Assembly (NCBI GenBank): GCA_902524345.1
Contig: CABZCX010000001.1
Location: 129,001-193,000, forward strand
Length of the DNA: 64,000 nt
DNA from: an uncultured Pelagibacteraceae bacterium
GTDB lineage: Bacteria > Pseudomonadota > Alphaproteobacteria > Pelagibacterales > Pelagibacteraceae
Direction: 5' to 3'
The notes under the pieces are model-generated. The model saw only the letters and a program-made list of their open reading frames with translations. It did not search any database and had not been told where the DNA came from. Shown piece after piece: positions 56,915 through 64,000 of the stretch; the first letter of the stretch is position 1, and every line of letters begins with the position of its first letter. Position numbers and translations under genes: made by a program.

Positions 56915-56976
56915 GAATTAATTATTAAGGACTTAATAATAAATTAAATATATATGCTAATTTAAATTATTCAACC

Positions 56977-57411
56977 CTAGATAGGTTTAAAAATAACGAT
57001 AAAAATGATCAAAATAAGCAATAATGTGGGAATTTCGTTAATGTATCTATAATATTTAGAGGAATGTTCATTCATATCTATTTTAAATTGCCCCAAAATT
57101 CTTCCAAGATAAAAATGGTACAATGTTAATGACGTAACAAAAATAAGTTTTAAAATCATCCACTTTTGACCTAACTGTTGAAAACCTATTTCATGTATAA
57201 GTATTAATCCAAATATCCAAGAAAGAGTCATTGCTGGAGTCATGATGTAAAAAAAAAGTTTTTTTTCCATAACTTTAAATACTTCTGTCACTTGGGGATT
57301 GTTATTATTTTCCGAATGATAAACAAAAATTCGTGGGAGATATAAGAGACCTGCCATCCAAGAAATAACTGCTATTAAGTGTAAAGATTTGAAAAGCAAA
57401 TAAGTATTCAT
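56977..57411 (-). CDS. hemJ: Protoporphyrinogen IX oxidase HemJ
   Basis: 144-residue four-helix membrane protein. Conserved His in SLHLIAVISWMAGLLYLPRIFVYH and a Lys/Arg-bounded later part (LGQKWMILKLIFVTSLTLYHFYLG), as in HemJ/UPF0093. Oxidises protoporphyrinogen to protoporphyrin IX in heme synthesis. Three bases after hemH, so the last steps of heme synthesis form a hemE-hemH-hemJ operon. Confidence 0.93.
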   Translation of the reverse strand: MNTYLLFKSLHLIAVISWMAGLLYLPRIFVYHSENNNNPQVTEVFKVMEKKLFFYIMTPAMTLSWIFGLILIHEIGFQQLGQKWMILKLIFVTSLTLYHFYLGRILGQFKIDMNEHSSKYYRYINEIPTLLLILIIFIVIFKPI

Positions 57412-57414
57412 AAA

Positions 57415-58413
57415 TTAAAGGTTTTTTTGGACTAATGATTTTAGTAAAGCTATATGATCATCACTATCATTTAAACACGGCACCATATCAAAATTTTCTC
57501 CACCAGACTCTAAGAAAGTTTCTTTACCTTGAATAAGAATTTCCTCCAAAGTTTCTACACAATCTGAGGAAAAACCAGGACATATTGCAAGGACATTTTT
57601 TTTACCTTCAATAGGCAATTTTTCTAATGTTTTATCTGTGTAAGGTTCAAGCCATTTTTGAGGACCAAATCTTGATTGAAAAGTTGTTATGAGTTCTATG
57701 GAGTTAAACTTTTCTGAAATCAGTCTAGTAGTTTTATGACAATAACAGTGATACGGATCTCCTTTATCAAAATATTTCTGCGGTATACCATGATAGGATG
57801 CCAAAATTAAATCTGGTTTCCAATTTATTTCTTTTATCTTTTTATTAATTGAATTTACCAAAGCATTTATATATTGAGGGTGGGACTCATAATGAGGAAT
57901 TATTTTTATAGACGGTTGCCATCTCATTTTCATGAGTGTTCTATAAACTTCATCACAAACTGTTGCGGTGGTTGCCGCAGCATATTGAGGATATAGTGGT
58001 AGTATAACCAAATTTTCACAACCTTTATCATGCAAATCCTTTATCTTACTTCTAATACTTGGATTTCCATACCGCATAGCAAAATCTACAATTACATTTT
58101 TTTCAGATATTAAATTGGATAATTTATTTGCTTGCTGTTGAGTATAGTAAAGCAATGGAGAAATGTTCTCATTTTTCATCCAAATTTCTTTATATGCTTT
58201 AGCAGTTTTAGAGGGTCTCAAATTTAATATAAAAACGTTTAATATAATTTGCCACAATATAGGGTTAACTTCTATTACTCTTTTATCTGATAAAAATTCC
58301 TTTAAGTATTTTCTAATATCTAACCAACTTGTTGAGTCAGGTGTTCCCAAATTAATTATCAGGACTCCAGTTTTACCAAAGTTAATTTGTGGATGATTTT
58401 TGCTATTCTCCAT
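57415..58413 (-). CDS. hemH: Ferrochelatase
   Basis: Inserts Fe(II) into protoporphyrin IX. 332 residues. GVLIINLGTPDSTSWLDIRKYL at the start, DFAMRYGNPSIRSKI, the catalytic His in LILASYHGIPQKYFDKGDPYH, TTFQSRFGPQKWLEPYTDKTL and CPGFSSDCVETLEEI with the catalytic Glu. It follows hemE with no gap. Heme from this pathway feeds KatG and would be the signal for Irr. Confidence 0.97.
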   Translation of the reverse strand: MENSKNHPQINFGKTGVLIINLGTPDSTSWLDIRKYLKEFLSDKRVIEVNPILWQIILNVFILNLRPSKTAKAYKEIWMKNENISPLLYYTQQQANKLSNLISEKNVIVDFAMRYGNPSIRSKIKDLHDKGCENLVILPLYPQYAAATTATVCDEVYRTLMKMRWQPSIKIIPHYESHPQYINALVNSINKKIKEINWKPDLILASYHGIPQKYFDKGDPYHCYCHKTTRLISEKFNSIELITTFQSRFGPQKWLEPYTDKTLEKLPIEGKKNVLAICPGFSSDCVETLEEILIQGKETFLESGGENFDMVPCLNDSDDHIALLKSLVQKNL

Positions 58414-59415
58414 CTAATAATCTTTCACCATTTTTACAAGGTAATTCATCATTTTTGGATCTGTTTCGGGTAAAACCCCATGTCCTAAGTTAAATATATA
58501 AGGATGGTCTTTAAAAATTTCTAAATATTTTTTTGCTTCTTTTCTTAAATTATCTTTATCCGTTAATAAAATTTTAGGGTCCATTCCACCTTGTATAGGA
58601 ATTTTTATGTCTTTTAAAATTTCTTTAGGATCAGCCTCATAATCAATACAAATAGCATCAGGCTTAACGGTTTCACAATAATCTTTATATTTTTTTATAC
58701 CTTTGGGAAAACATATGGTTGGAACATTTAAAGATCTTGTATATTCGACTAACTTGATTGTGGGCTCGTATACATAATTTGGTAAATCTTTTTCATTTAA
58801 AAGGCTAGCCCAACTGTCAAAAATTTGGATAATTTGTGCTCCACTTTCAACTTGGTTTTTAATGTGTAATTTCGAGAATTTTTCAATAATCTTTAGAGTC
58901 TTGCCTATAAAATTTTTATCTTTAAAAAAATTATTCTTCAATCCAGACTTGGGAGATTTTTGATTTATCATATAAACCAAAAGAGTCCAAGGAGCACCAA
59001 CAAAACCTATTGTGTTCTTGTTTCTTGTAAGATCATTATTTTTTATCAAATTAACCAACTTATAAACTGGTTGTAATTTTTTAATGAAATCGCTTTCATT
59101 TACATTAAGAATATTTTCTAAATTTAAATCTCCTAATATAGGTCCAATCCCTTTTTTAAATTCAACTTTTTGGTTCAAGCCATATGGTATCATTAAAATA
59201 TCAGAAAAAATTATTGCAGCATCTAAATCAAATCTTTTAAGAGGTTGCAAAGTTATTTCAGTTGATAATTTTTCATTTAAACATAGTTTTATAAAATTAG
59301 GATTTTTAGCTCTGATTTCTCTAAATTCTGGTAAATATCTTCCAGCTTGTCTCATTATCCATATTGGCTTTATAGATGTATCATGATTTTTTAAAACTTT
59401 ATCAATTTGTGTCAT
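58414..59415 (-). CDS. hemE: Uroporphyrinogen decarboxylase
   Basis: Converts uroporphyrinogen III to coproporphyrinogen III. 333 residues. Signature KPIWIMRQAGRYLPEFREIR, AAIIFSDILMIPYGLN, GFVGAPWTLLVYMI and FNLGHGVLPETDP near the C terminus. It is the first gene left of the putative replication origin, the position it holds in Caulobacter and Rickettsia. Confidence 0.98.
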   Translation of the reverse strand: MTQIDKVLKNHDTSIKPIWIMRQAGRYLPEFREIRAKNPNFIKLCLNEKLSTEITLQPLKRFDLDAAIIFSDILMIPYGLNQKVEFKKGIGPILGDLNLENILNVNESDFIKKLQPVYKLVNLIKNNDLTRNKNTIGFVGAPWTLLVYMINQKSPKSGLKNNFFKDKNFIGKTLKIIEKFSKLHIKNQVESGAQIIQIFDSWASLLNEKDLPNYVYEPTIKLVEYTRSLNVPTICFPKGIKKYKDYCETVKPDAICIDYEADPKEILKDIKIPIQGGMDPKILLTDKDNLRKEAKKYLEIFKDHPYIFNLGHGVLPETDPKMMNYLVKMVKDY

Positions 59416-59677
59416 ATATTAAATATATACTATAAGATTGTAGTATTATTAGGGAATGTGAATAATGGTAACTATTTTTTATTAACATTTTATTTACTTT
59501 TTATTCTTAAATTTATCATTAATTAATAAGTAATTTGTGAATTACTTAATCATTTGTATATTTGTTTTCCACTTAATAAAGAATGTGAATAAAACCCTTA
59601 TTTTACAGGCTATTTATTGCTAAAAATAAATTTGTTTAATTTTATTAAAATATTACAAAGAGATTAACTAAATATAC
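59416..59677. other. Putative chromosomal replication origin (oriC)
   Basis: The longest gene-free stretch in the window, between hemE and ppsR, the place of oriC in Caulobacter and Rickettsia. It is extremely AT-rich. Three DnaA-box-like 9-mers point the same way: TGTGAATAA (complement TTATTCACA) at 59457-59465 and 59584-59592, and TGTGAATTA (one mismatch) at 59536-59544. The last is centred in a 9-base-arm inverted repeat (59527-59548). Gene orientation flips here: leftward on the left, rightward on the right. parS and parAB are about 10 kb away. Confidence 0.75.
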
Positions 59678-60508
59678 ATGATTAATACTTATCAAATATT
59701 TTTAATCTCTGATTCTACAGGAGAGACTTTGGATAGAATTTTTTTATCCTTAAAAGCTCAATTTAAAAATATTGATTATAAGGTTAATTCATATTCTTTT
59801 ACACGAACCGAAAATCAAATATCTAAAATTATTGATTTAGCTGAAAAGGAGAAAAATTCTATAATATTGTACACAATTGTAGACAACAATTTAGCCAAAA
59901 CTTTAGCTAATGCTTGCAACAAAAAAAAAATACCTTGTTTTGGAATCTTGGGAAGCTTAATATTGAGTTTTTCTAAATTATTTAATCAAAGAGCATCCCA
60001 TGAACCAAGTGGACAACACGTTTTAAATGAGGAATATTATAATAGAATTGAAGCCATTCAATACACAATGAACCATGATGATGGTAATTTGCTTGTTGAT
60101 GTTGAGAAATCTGACATAATTTTATTGGGCGTTAGCAGAACTAGTAAAACACCAACTTCTATATACCTTGCAAACAAAGGATACAAAACAGCAAACATAC
60201 CTTTGGTAAATCAAAACTCAATACCAAAAAATTTAAAAAAGCATCCCCAAGATTTTTGCATAGTAGGTTTAACAACAGAAGCTGAAAGACTAGTCGATAT
60301 AAGAAAAAATCGTTTGAACTCTTTAAAAGATAGAAAAAATCAAGATTATACAAATTTAGAAAAAATTAAAAAAGAAATTGAAGATGCAAAAAATACTTTT
60401 AGAAAATATAGATGGCCAACTATAGATGTTACTAGAAAATCTGTTGAAGAAACGGCAGCATCGATAATTAAAATTTACGAAATTTTTTCTAATAAAAAAC
60501 ATGGATAA
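59678..60508 (+). CDS. ppsR: Pyruvate,phosphate dikinase / PEP synthase regulatory protein (bifunctional kinase-phosphorylase)
   Basis: DUF299 family: ADP-dependent phosphorylation and Pi-dependent dephosphorylation of PPDK or PEP synthase. 276 residues. SDSTGETLDRIFLSLKAQF at the start, HEPSGQHVLNEEYYNRIEAI, and the P-loop-like LLGVSRTSKTPTSIYLAN. First gene right of the putative origin; overlaps maf by eight bases. Confidence 0.94.
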   Translation: MINTYQIFLISDSTGETLDRIFLSLKAQFKNIDYKVNSYSFTRTENQISKIIDLAEKEKNSIILYTIVDNNLAKTLANACNKKKIPCFGILGSLILSFSKLFNQRASHEPSGQHVLNEEYYNRIEAIQYTMNHDDGNLLVDVEKSDIILLGVSRTSKTPTSIYLANKGYKTANIPLVNQNSIPKNLKKHPQDFCIVGLTTEAERLVDIRKNRLNSLKDRKNQDYTNLEKIKKEIEDAKNTFRKYRWPTIDVTRKSVEETAASIIKIYEIFSNKKHG

Positions 60509-61091
60509 AAGAATTATTTTAGCCTCAAAAAGTAAAGTAAGAAAAGAAATTTTAGACAAGAACGATATTATGTGTACAGTTGAACATTCAAATGTTGATG
60601 AAGATATAATTAAAACAAGCTTATTAAATGAAAAAGCCAGCCCAGAGATTATTTCAAAAAACCTTGCAGAATTAAAAGCAAATAAAGTAAGCGTGAAATA
60701 TCCTGATAAATTAGTATTAGGCGCAGATAGTGTTATAGATTTAGAAGGAAAACTAATATCGAAACCTAAAAATAGAGAAATTGCTTTAGAAATTTTGAAA
60801 AAACTTAATGGCAAAGCTCACCACTTGATAAGTTCAGTTTGTATATCTAAAAATGGGACGATGATTTGGAATTATACTGATAAAGCAAAACTAACCATGA
60901 AAAATTTTACCACAGAAGAACTAAAACAATATTTGTCTAAAATATCTAATGAGGTTCTTTATGCTTATAATGTCTACCAAATTGAAAGTCAGGGCAGATA
61001 TTTGTTTACAAACATCGAAGGTGATGAAAACACAATTATGGGTTTGCCGATAAAAAAAATAAAAGAATATTTAAAAATAAACGGATATTGA
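60501..61091 (+). CDS. maf: Maf-family nucleotide pyrophosphatase
   Basis: Hydrolyses non-canonical or modified pyrimidine nucleotides, which keeps them out of RNA and DNA. 196 residues: ILASKSKVRKEIL (S-x-S-x-x-R), the KAxxV-type segment before LVLGADSVIDLEGKLISKP, and a late ENTIMGLPI. Starts inside the end of ppsR; aroE follows directly. Confidence 0.93.
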   Translation: MDKRIILASKSKVRKEILDKNDIMCTVEHSNVDEDIIKTSLLNEKASPEIISKNLAELKANKVSVKYPDKLVLGADSVIDLEGKLISKPKNREIALEILKKLNGKAHHLISSVCISKNGTMIWNYTDKAKLTMKNFTTEELKQYLSKISNEVLYAYNVYQIESQGRYLFTNIEGDENTIMGLPIKKIKEYLKINGY

Positions 61092-61886
61092 ATGAAAAAA
61101 TTTTTTGTCATCGGAAATCCAATAGCTCATTCTTTATCTCCAATACTTCAAAATCATTGGTTAAAAGAAAACAATATTGACGCCACATACGATAAAATTA
61201 AACTTGAGGATCTTCAGATAAAAAATTTTATACGAGATATAAAGGATCAAAAAATTGCTGGCTGCAATGTGACTGTTCCTTTCAAAAAAACAGTTATACC
61301 TTTTTTAGATGAACTAAGCCCGGAAGCGGGATTGACCCAATCAGTTAACACAATCACTTTTGATAGCGGTAATTTAGTTGGACATAATACAGATATAGCT
61401 GGTTTTTATACTGCAATAAAAAAATTAAATTTTGCTCTAGAGGGCAAGAAAGTTTTAATTTTGGGGGCCGGAGGAGTAGTACCTTCAATAATTTTTGCTT
61501 TAAAAAATATGCATGTTCAAGAGATAACAATTAGCAACAGAACTAGGGAGAAGGCAGAAAATTTAAGACTTTTATTTGATGATCTCAAAATTTTAGAATG
61601 GGGTAACCTAACTGATTTTAATATGGTAATAAATGCTACAAGTCTTGGTTTAAATAATGAAACAATAAATTTAAATTTTTCAAGTTTAGGACAAGATAAG
61701 TTATTTTATGATGTAATTTACAATCCTTATGAAACCCCTTTTTTGAAGATGGGTAGAAAATTAGGATGTAGGACAGAAAACGGAAAAACTATGTTTGTTT
61801 ACCAAGCTCTAGAAGCATTTAAATTATGGCATAAGATTGAACCAAAAGTTAATACAGATACATATAAGCTCTTAGACAATGATTAG
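61092..61886 (+). CDS. aroE: Shikimate dehydrogenase
   Basis: NADPH-dependent reduction of 3-dehydroshikimate. 264 residues. FVIGNPIAHSLSPILQNHWL, GCNVTVPFKKTVIPFLDEL (catalytic Lys), HNTDIAGFYTAI (catalytic Asp) and the nucleotide loop VLILGAGGVVPSIIFAL. Overlaps coaE by eight bases; part of the maf-aroE-coaE-dnaQ run typical of the alphaproteobacterial origin. Confidence 0.97.
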   Translation: MKKFFVIGNPIAHSLSPILQNHWLKENNIDATYDKIKLEDLQIKNFIRDIKDQKIAGCNVTVPFKKTVIPFLDELSPEAGLTQSVNTITFDSGNLVGHNTDIAGFYTAIKKLNFALEGKKVLILGAGGVVPSIIFALKNMHVQEITISNRTREKAENLRLLFDDLKILEWGNLTDFNMVINATSLGLNNETINLNFSSLGQDKLFYDVIYNPYETPFLKMGRKLGCRTENGKTMFVYQALEAFKLWHKIEPKVNTDTYKLLDND

Positions 61887-62448
61887 AATTGGAATTTTAG
61901 GAGATATAGGATCTGGAAAAAGCTTTGTAGCAAAATTATTTGGTTACCCAGTATTCAATGCTGATAACGAGGTAGGTAAAATATATAAAAAAAGCAGGGT
62001 CTGTTTTTTAAAATTAAAAAGATCATTACCCGAATATATTAAGACATTCCCGACTGATAAAACGGAACTAACGAATGCAATTTTAGGCAACAAGAATAAT
62101 ATAAAAAAAATTAACAAAATAGTTCATCCACTAGTTAGAAAGAAAATGAATTTATTTCTTTTAAAAAATAAAAAGAAAAAAGCAGTGGTCTTAGATGTCC
62201 CTTTATTGTTAGAAAACAAAATAAAAAACAAAAATATGATATTAGTTTTTGTTGATTCAAAAAAATCAGATATTTTAAAAAGACTAAAAAAAAGAAAAGG
62301 CTTTAATATTAAAGTTTTTAAAAAATTAAAAAAAATTCAACTATCGCTCGATTATAAAAAGAAAAAATCTGATTATATTATTAAGAATTATAATACAAAA
62401 AAGTTTGTTAGAAAAAGTGTAAAAAATCTTTTAAAAAAGATCTTATAA
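61879..62448 (+). CDS. coaE: Dephospho-CoA kinase
   Basis: Last step of coenzyme A synthesis. 189 residues. P-loop GILGDIGSGKSFVAKL and the downstream FNADNEVGKIY, then HPLVRKKM and VLDVPLLLEN. Very lysine-rich second half. Starts eight bases inside aroE and its stop overlaps dnaQ by one base. Complements the coaBC fragment at the left end of the window. Confidence 0.95.
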   Translation: MIRIGILGDIGSGKSFVAKLFGYPVFNADNEVGKIYKKSRVCFLKLKRSLPEYIKTFPTDKTELTNAILGNKNNIKKINKIVHPLVRKKMNLFLLKNKKKKAVVLDVPLLLENKIKNKNMILVFVDSKKSDILKRLKKRKGFNIKVFKKLKKIQLSLDYKKKKSDYIIKNYNTKKFVRKSVKNLLKKIL

Positions 62449-63113
62449 TGAAAGAAATAGTTTTAGACACTGAAACTACTGGCATTTCTGTTAAGGAAGG
62501 TCATAGAATTGTTGAAATCGGCTGTATTGAACTTGATAACCTAATTCCTACTAAGAATAAATTTCATAGTTATTTAAATCCAGAAAGAAAAGTCTCTGAT
62601 AAAGCTTATGAGATTCATGGTTATACTGATGAGTTCTTATCAAAGCAAAAAAAATTTTCAGAAATTATGGATGAATTTCTAGAATTTATAAAAGATAAAA
62701 GGCTAATAATACATAATGCCGAGTTTGATGTGTCCCACCTAAATAATGAATTAAAAATTCTAGGTAAAAAAGCTATTGAAAATGATATAACAGACACTTT
62801 AATCTTGGCCAGAGATAAATTCCCGGGATCTCCATCAAATTTAGATGCGTTGTGTAAAAGATATAGAATTGATAATTCAAGACGAACAAAACATAACGCT
62901 CTAGTGGATTGTGATTTATTAGCAAAAGTTTATATAAATTTAATTGATCAAAAGGAACCTACCTTAGACTTTAATGAACAGGAAAAAATTAATGAATTAG
63001 AAAGTAACAATAAAATAAATTATTTTAAGAAAATTATAAAACCATCTGAGGAAGAGCTAAAAAGTCATACCTATTATTTAAAATCTCAAATAAAAAAAAA
63101 TTTTTTTAATTAA
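62448..63113 (+). CDS. dnaQ: DNA polymerase III epsilon subunit (3'-5' proofreading exonuclease)
   Basis: 221 residues. DEDDh exonuclease: VLDTETTGISVKEGHRIVEIG (Exo I), LIIHNAEFDVSHLNNEL (Exo II) and KHNALVDCDLLAKVYINL (Exo III with His and Asp). The C-terminal ~35 residues probably contact the polymerase. Ends tail-to-tail with secB with an eight-base overlap. Confidence 0.96.
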   Translation: MKEIVLDTETTGISVKEGHRIVEIGCIELDNLIPTKNKFHSYLNPERKVSDKAYEIHGYTDEFLSKQKKFSEIMDEFLEFIKDKRLIIHNAEFDVSHLNNELKILGKKAIENDITDTLILARDKFPGSPSNLDALCKRYRIDNSRRTKHNALVDCDLLAKVYINLIDQKEPTLDFNEQEKINELESNNKINYFKKIIKPSEEELKSHTYYLKSQIKKNFFN

Positions 63114-63528
63114 AATTTTTTTTATACAATTCTTCAAAATCTATTTTTTTTTCAATCTTGATAGCTGGATAGCCTGAATTATGTAGTAAATTAATTAATG
63201 TTTTTTCTATATCAGGGAAAATTTCTTTTTGGACATCAACTAAAACAATTTTTTCCAAGATTTTCTTGTCTTTAAGATTCTCATCAACCTGAACAACTGA
63301 TGCAAACACAAACTCAAAAATTGATTTTTTGACATTCTCTTCTTTGTCGTGAAATCTTATCGAGGTATTAATTTCTATTAATCTACTTTTTATTGCTTTT
63401 GAATTTATATCAATTCCTAATTGATAACGGGAAATATTATCTTTTACATACATATATGTTTCAGCGTCTGGTGTTTCACTTGACATATCCTTAATATATT
63501 TGGCTAATATTTTATAATTTTTTGTCAT
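63106..63528 (-). CDS. secB: Protein-export chaperone SecB
   Basis: Tetrameric cytosolic chaperone that keeps precursors unfolded and hands them to SecA. 140 residues. Family stretches: AKYIKDMSSETPDAE, SKAIKSRLIEINTSIRF, FEFVFASVVQV and LINLLHNSGYPAIKIEKKIDFEELY. The start overlaps the fxsA end by 17 bases. Likely needed for export of the abundant porin at 41696-42682. Confidence 0.95.
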   Translation of the reverse strand: MTKNYKILAKYIKDMSSETPDAETYMYVKDNISRYQLGIDINSKAIKSRLIEINTSIRFHDKEENVKKSIFEFVFASVVQVDENLKDKKILEKIVLVDVQKEIFPDIEKTLINLLHNSGYPAIKIEKKIDFEELYKKNFN

Positions 63529-63937
63529 CTTTTTTATCTATATCCTCATATTCACCATCAATAAAATTTTCATCTATTTTCTTTTTTATTTGAAATTTAT
63601 TTGAAAGATTTCTAAAAATTAATTTTCTGGTAAAAGGAAATATAATCAAGAAACCAATTATATCTGTCGCAAAACCAGGTATAATTAGCAATAAAGCAGC
63701 AAAGGCGATTGCGGCACCTGATATTATCTCGTATGCAGGTAATTCGTTTTTTATTAATTGTGAAAAACCAGACTTCAGAGTGTTCAAACCCTCGTATCTG
63801 GCATACATTATTCCAAGTAAAGCAGTTACAAATATTAGTGTTATTGTAGTTAAAGCACCAATTTGAGAGCCGATTTTTATAAATAAGTATATTTCGATAA
63901 CTGGGACCAGTATTATGGCTATTAAAACTGAGTTCAT
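63512..63937 (-). CDS. fxsA: FxsA-family membrane protein
   Basis: 141 residues. Four hydrophobic helices; family features VPVIEIYLFIKIGSQIGALTTI at the start, ARYEGLNTLKSG and a GAAIAFAALLLIIPGFATDIIGF stretch, followed by a charged cytoplasmic tail. Function is unclear in the family (first described as suppressing phage T7 exclusion in E. coli). It overlaps secB by 17 bases. The remaining 63 bases to the window end contain no gene I can support. Confidence 0.9.
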   Translation of the reverse strand: MNSVLIAIILVPVIEIYLFIKIGSQIGALTTITLIFVTALLGIMYARYEGLNTLKSGFSQLIKNELPAYEIISGAAIAFAALLLIIPGFATDIIGFLIIFPFTRKLIFRNLSNKFQIKKKIDENFIDGEYEDIDKKDDKKL

Positions 63938-64000
63938 TTGTCTTTAATCTAATTGCTAGTTGAAATTTTTCAACTTAGTAATTACTATCATACTATGAAT

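Noticed and set aside
60356-60814. Minus-strand open frame (152 codons) over the ppsR-maf junction
   Set aside because: Antisense to two well-identified genes; phenylalanine/serine-rich product typical of antisense translation here.

Overview
The window is a very AT-rich, tightly packed bacterial chromosome segment. It looks like an alphaproteobacterium of the SAR11 / Pelagibacterales type: most intergenic gaps are under 100 bases, stop and start codons overlap by 1-14 bases, lysine/asparagine/isoleucine codons dominate, and the alphaproteobacterial gene neighbourhoods (irr-fabA-fabB-fabI; tsaB-fur-miaB-phoH-ybeY-lnt-metK-nusA-infB-rbfA-rpsO-pnp; leuS-lptE-holA; parB-parA-rsmG-mnmG-mnmE-rho-hemJ-hemH-hemE / ppsR-maf-aroE-coaE-dnaQ / secB) are kept in reduced form. 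I see no rRNA, tRNA, CRISPR, insertion sequence or integrase. No stretch above 300 bases lacks a gene; the longest gap is 262 bases (59416-59677), read here as the replication origin.

Layout. 1-2683: the end of coaBC, then dut, a ThiF/MoeB-like adenylyltransferase and an SH3-domain secreted protein in one overlapping operon. 2698-6175: an accessory-looking block with a 59-residue zinc-ribbon protein behind two facing Fur boxes, a DUF2061 membrane protein, an aspartyl beta-hydroxylase-like oxygenase and a full catalase-peroxidase (katG) whose core promoter carries a near-perfect Irr box. 6210-9202: irr and, divergently, fabA-fabB-fabI for unsaturated fatty acid synthesis. 9241-22184: a long leftward run of RNA and translation genes, with an attenuator-like terminator directly in front of the nusA ribosome-binding site. 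22138-32951: envelope enzymes (deacetylase, Bax-like glucosaminidase, MurJ, LpoA-like protein, BON lipoprotein), NfuA, TrpS, MaeB, RsmI, RdgB. 32990-39301: grpE-dnaK-dnaJ, a small membrane protein, dapB, nth and a PfkB kinase. 39298-43471: a 40-residue ArfA-like ribosome-rescue protein, a winged-helix regulator, an L,D-transpeptidase, a PLP-binding protein, a ThiE-like protein, a porin with its own terminator, and a DUF3576 lipoprotein. 43483-47464: leuS-lptE-holA. 47469-59415: the origin-proximal leftward block parB-parA-rsmG (with a parS site inside rsmG)-mnmG-mnmE-rho-hemJ-hemH-hemE, interrupted between mnmE and rho by an O-GlcNAc-transferase-like glycosyltransferase and a sulfotransferase. 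59416-59677: putative oriC. 59678-63937: rightward ppsR-maf-aroE-coaE-dnaQ, then leftward fxsA-secB.

How it fits together. Gene orientation flips at the putative origin, so most genes on both sides are read away from it. Iron and heme control is a recurring theme: two Fur-family regulators (Irr and a Fur/Mur type), an Irr box on katG, Fur boxes on a small zinc-ribbon gene, and three late heme genes (hemE, hemH, hemJ). Genome streamlining shows as genes absent from their usual places (rimP, ylxR, truB, rimI, corC), a half-length TsaB, and sequences doing two jobs (parS inside rsmG; the porin terminator encoding the end of the neighbouring protein).

The observations I consider most worth following are the ArfA-like small protein, the Irr-box-controlled katG in a lineage generally described as lacking catalase, the paired Fur boxes in front of an undescribed zinc-ribbon protein, the nusA leader attenuator, the oriC/parS pair, and the glycosyltransferase-sulfotransferase insert.
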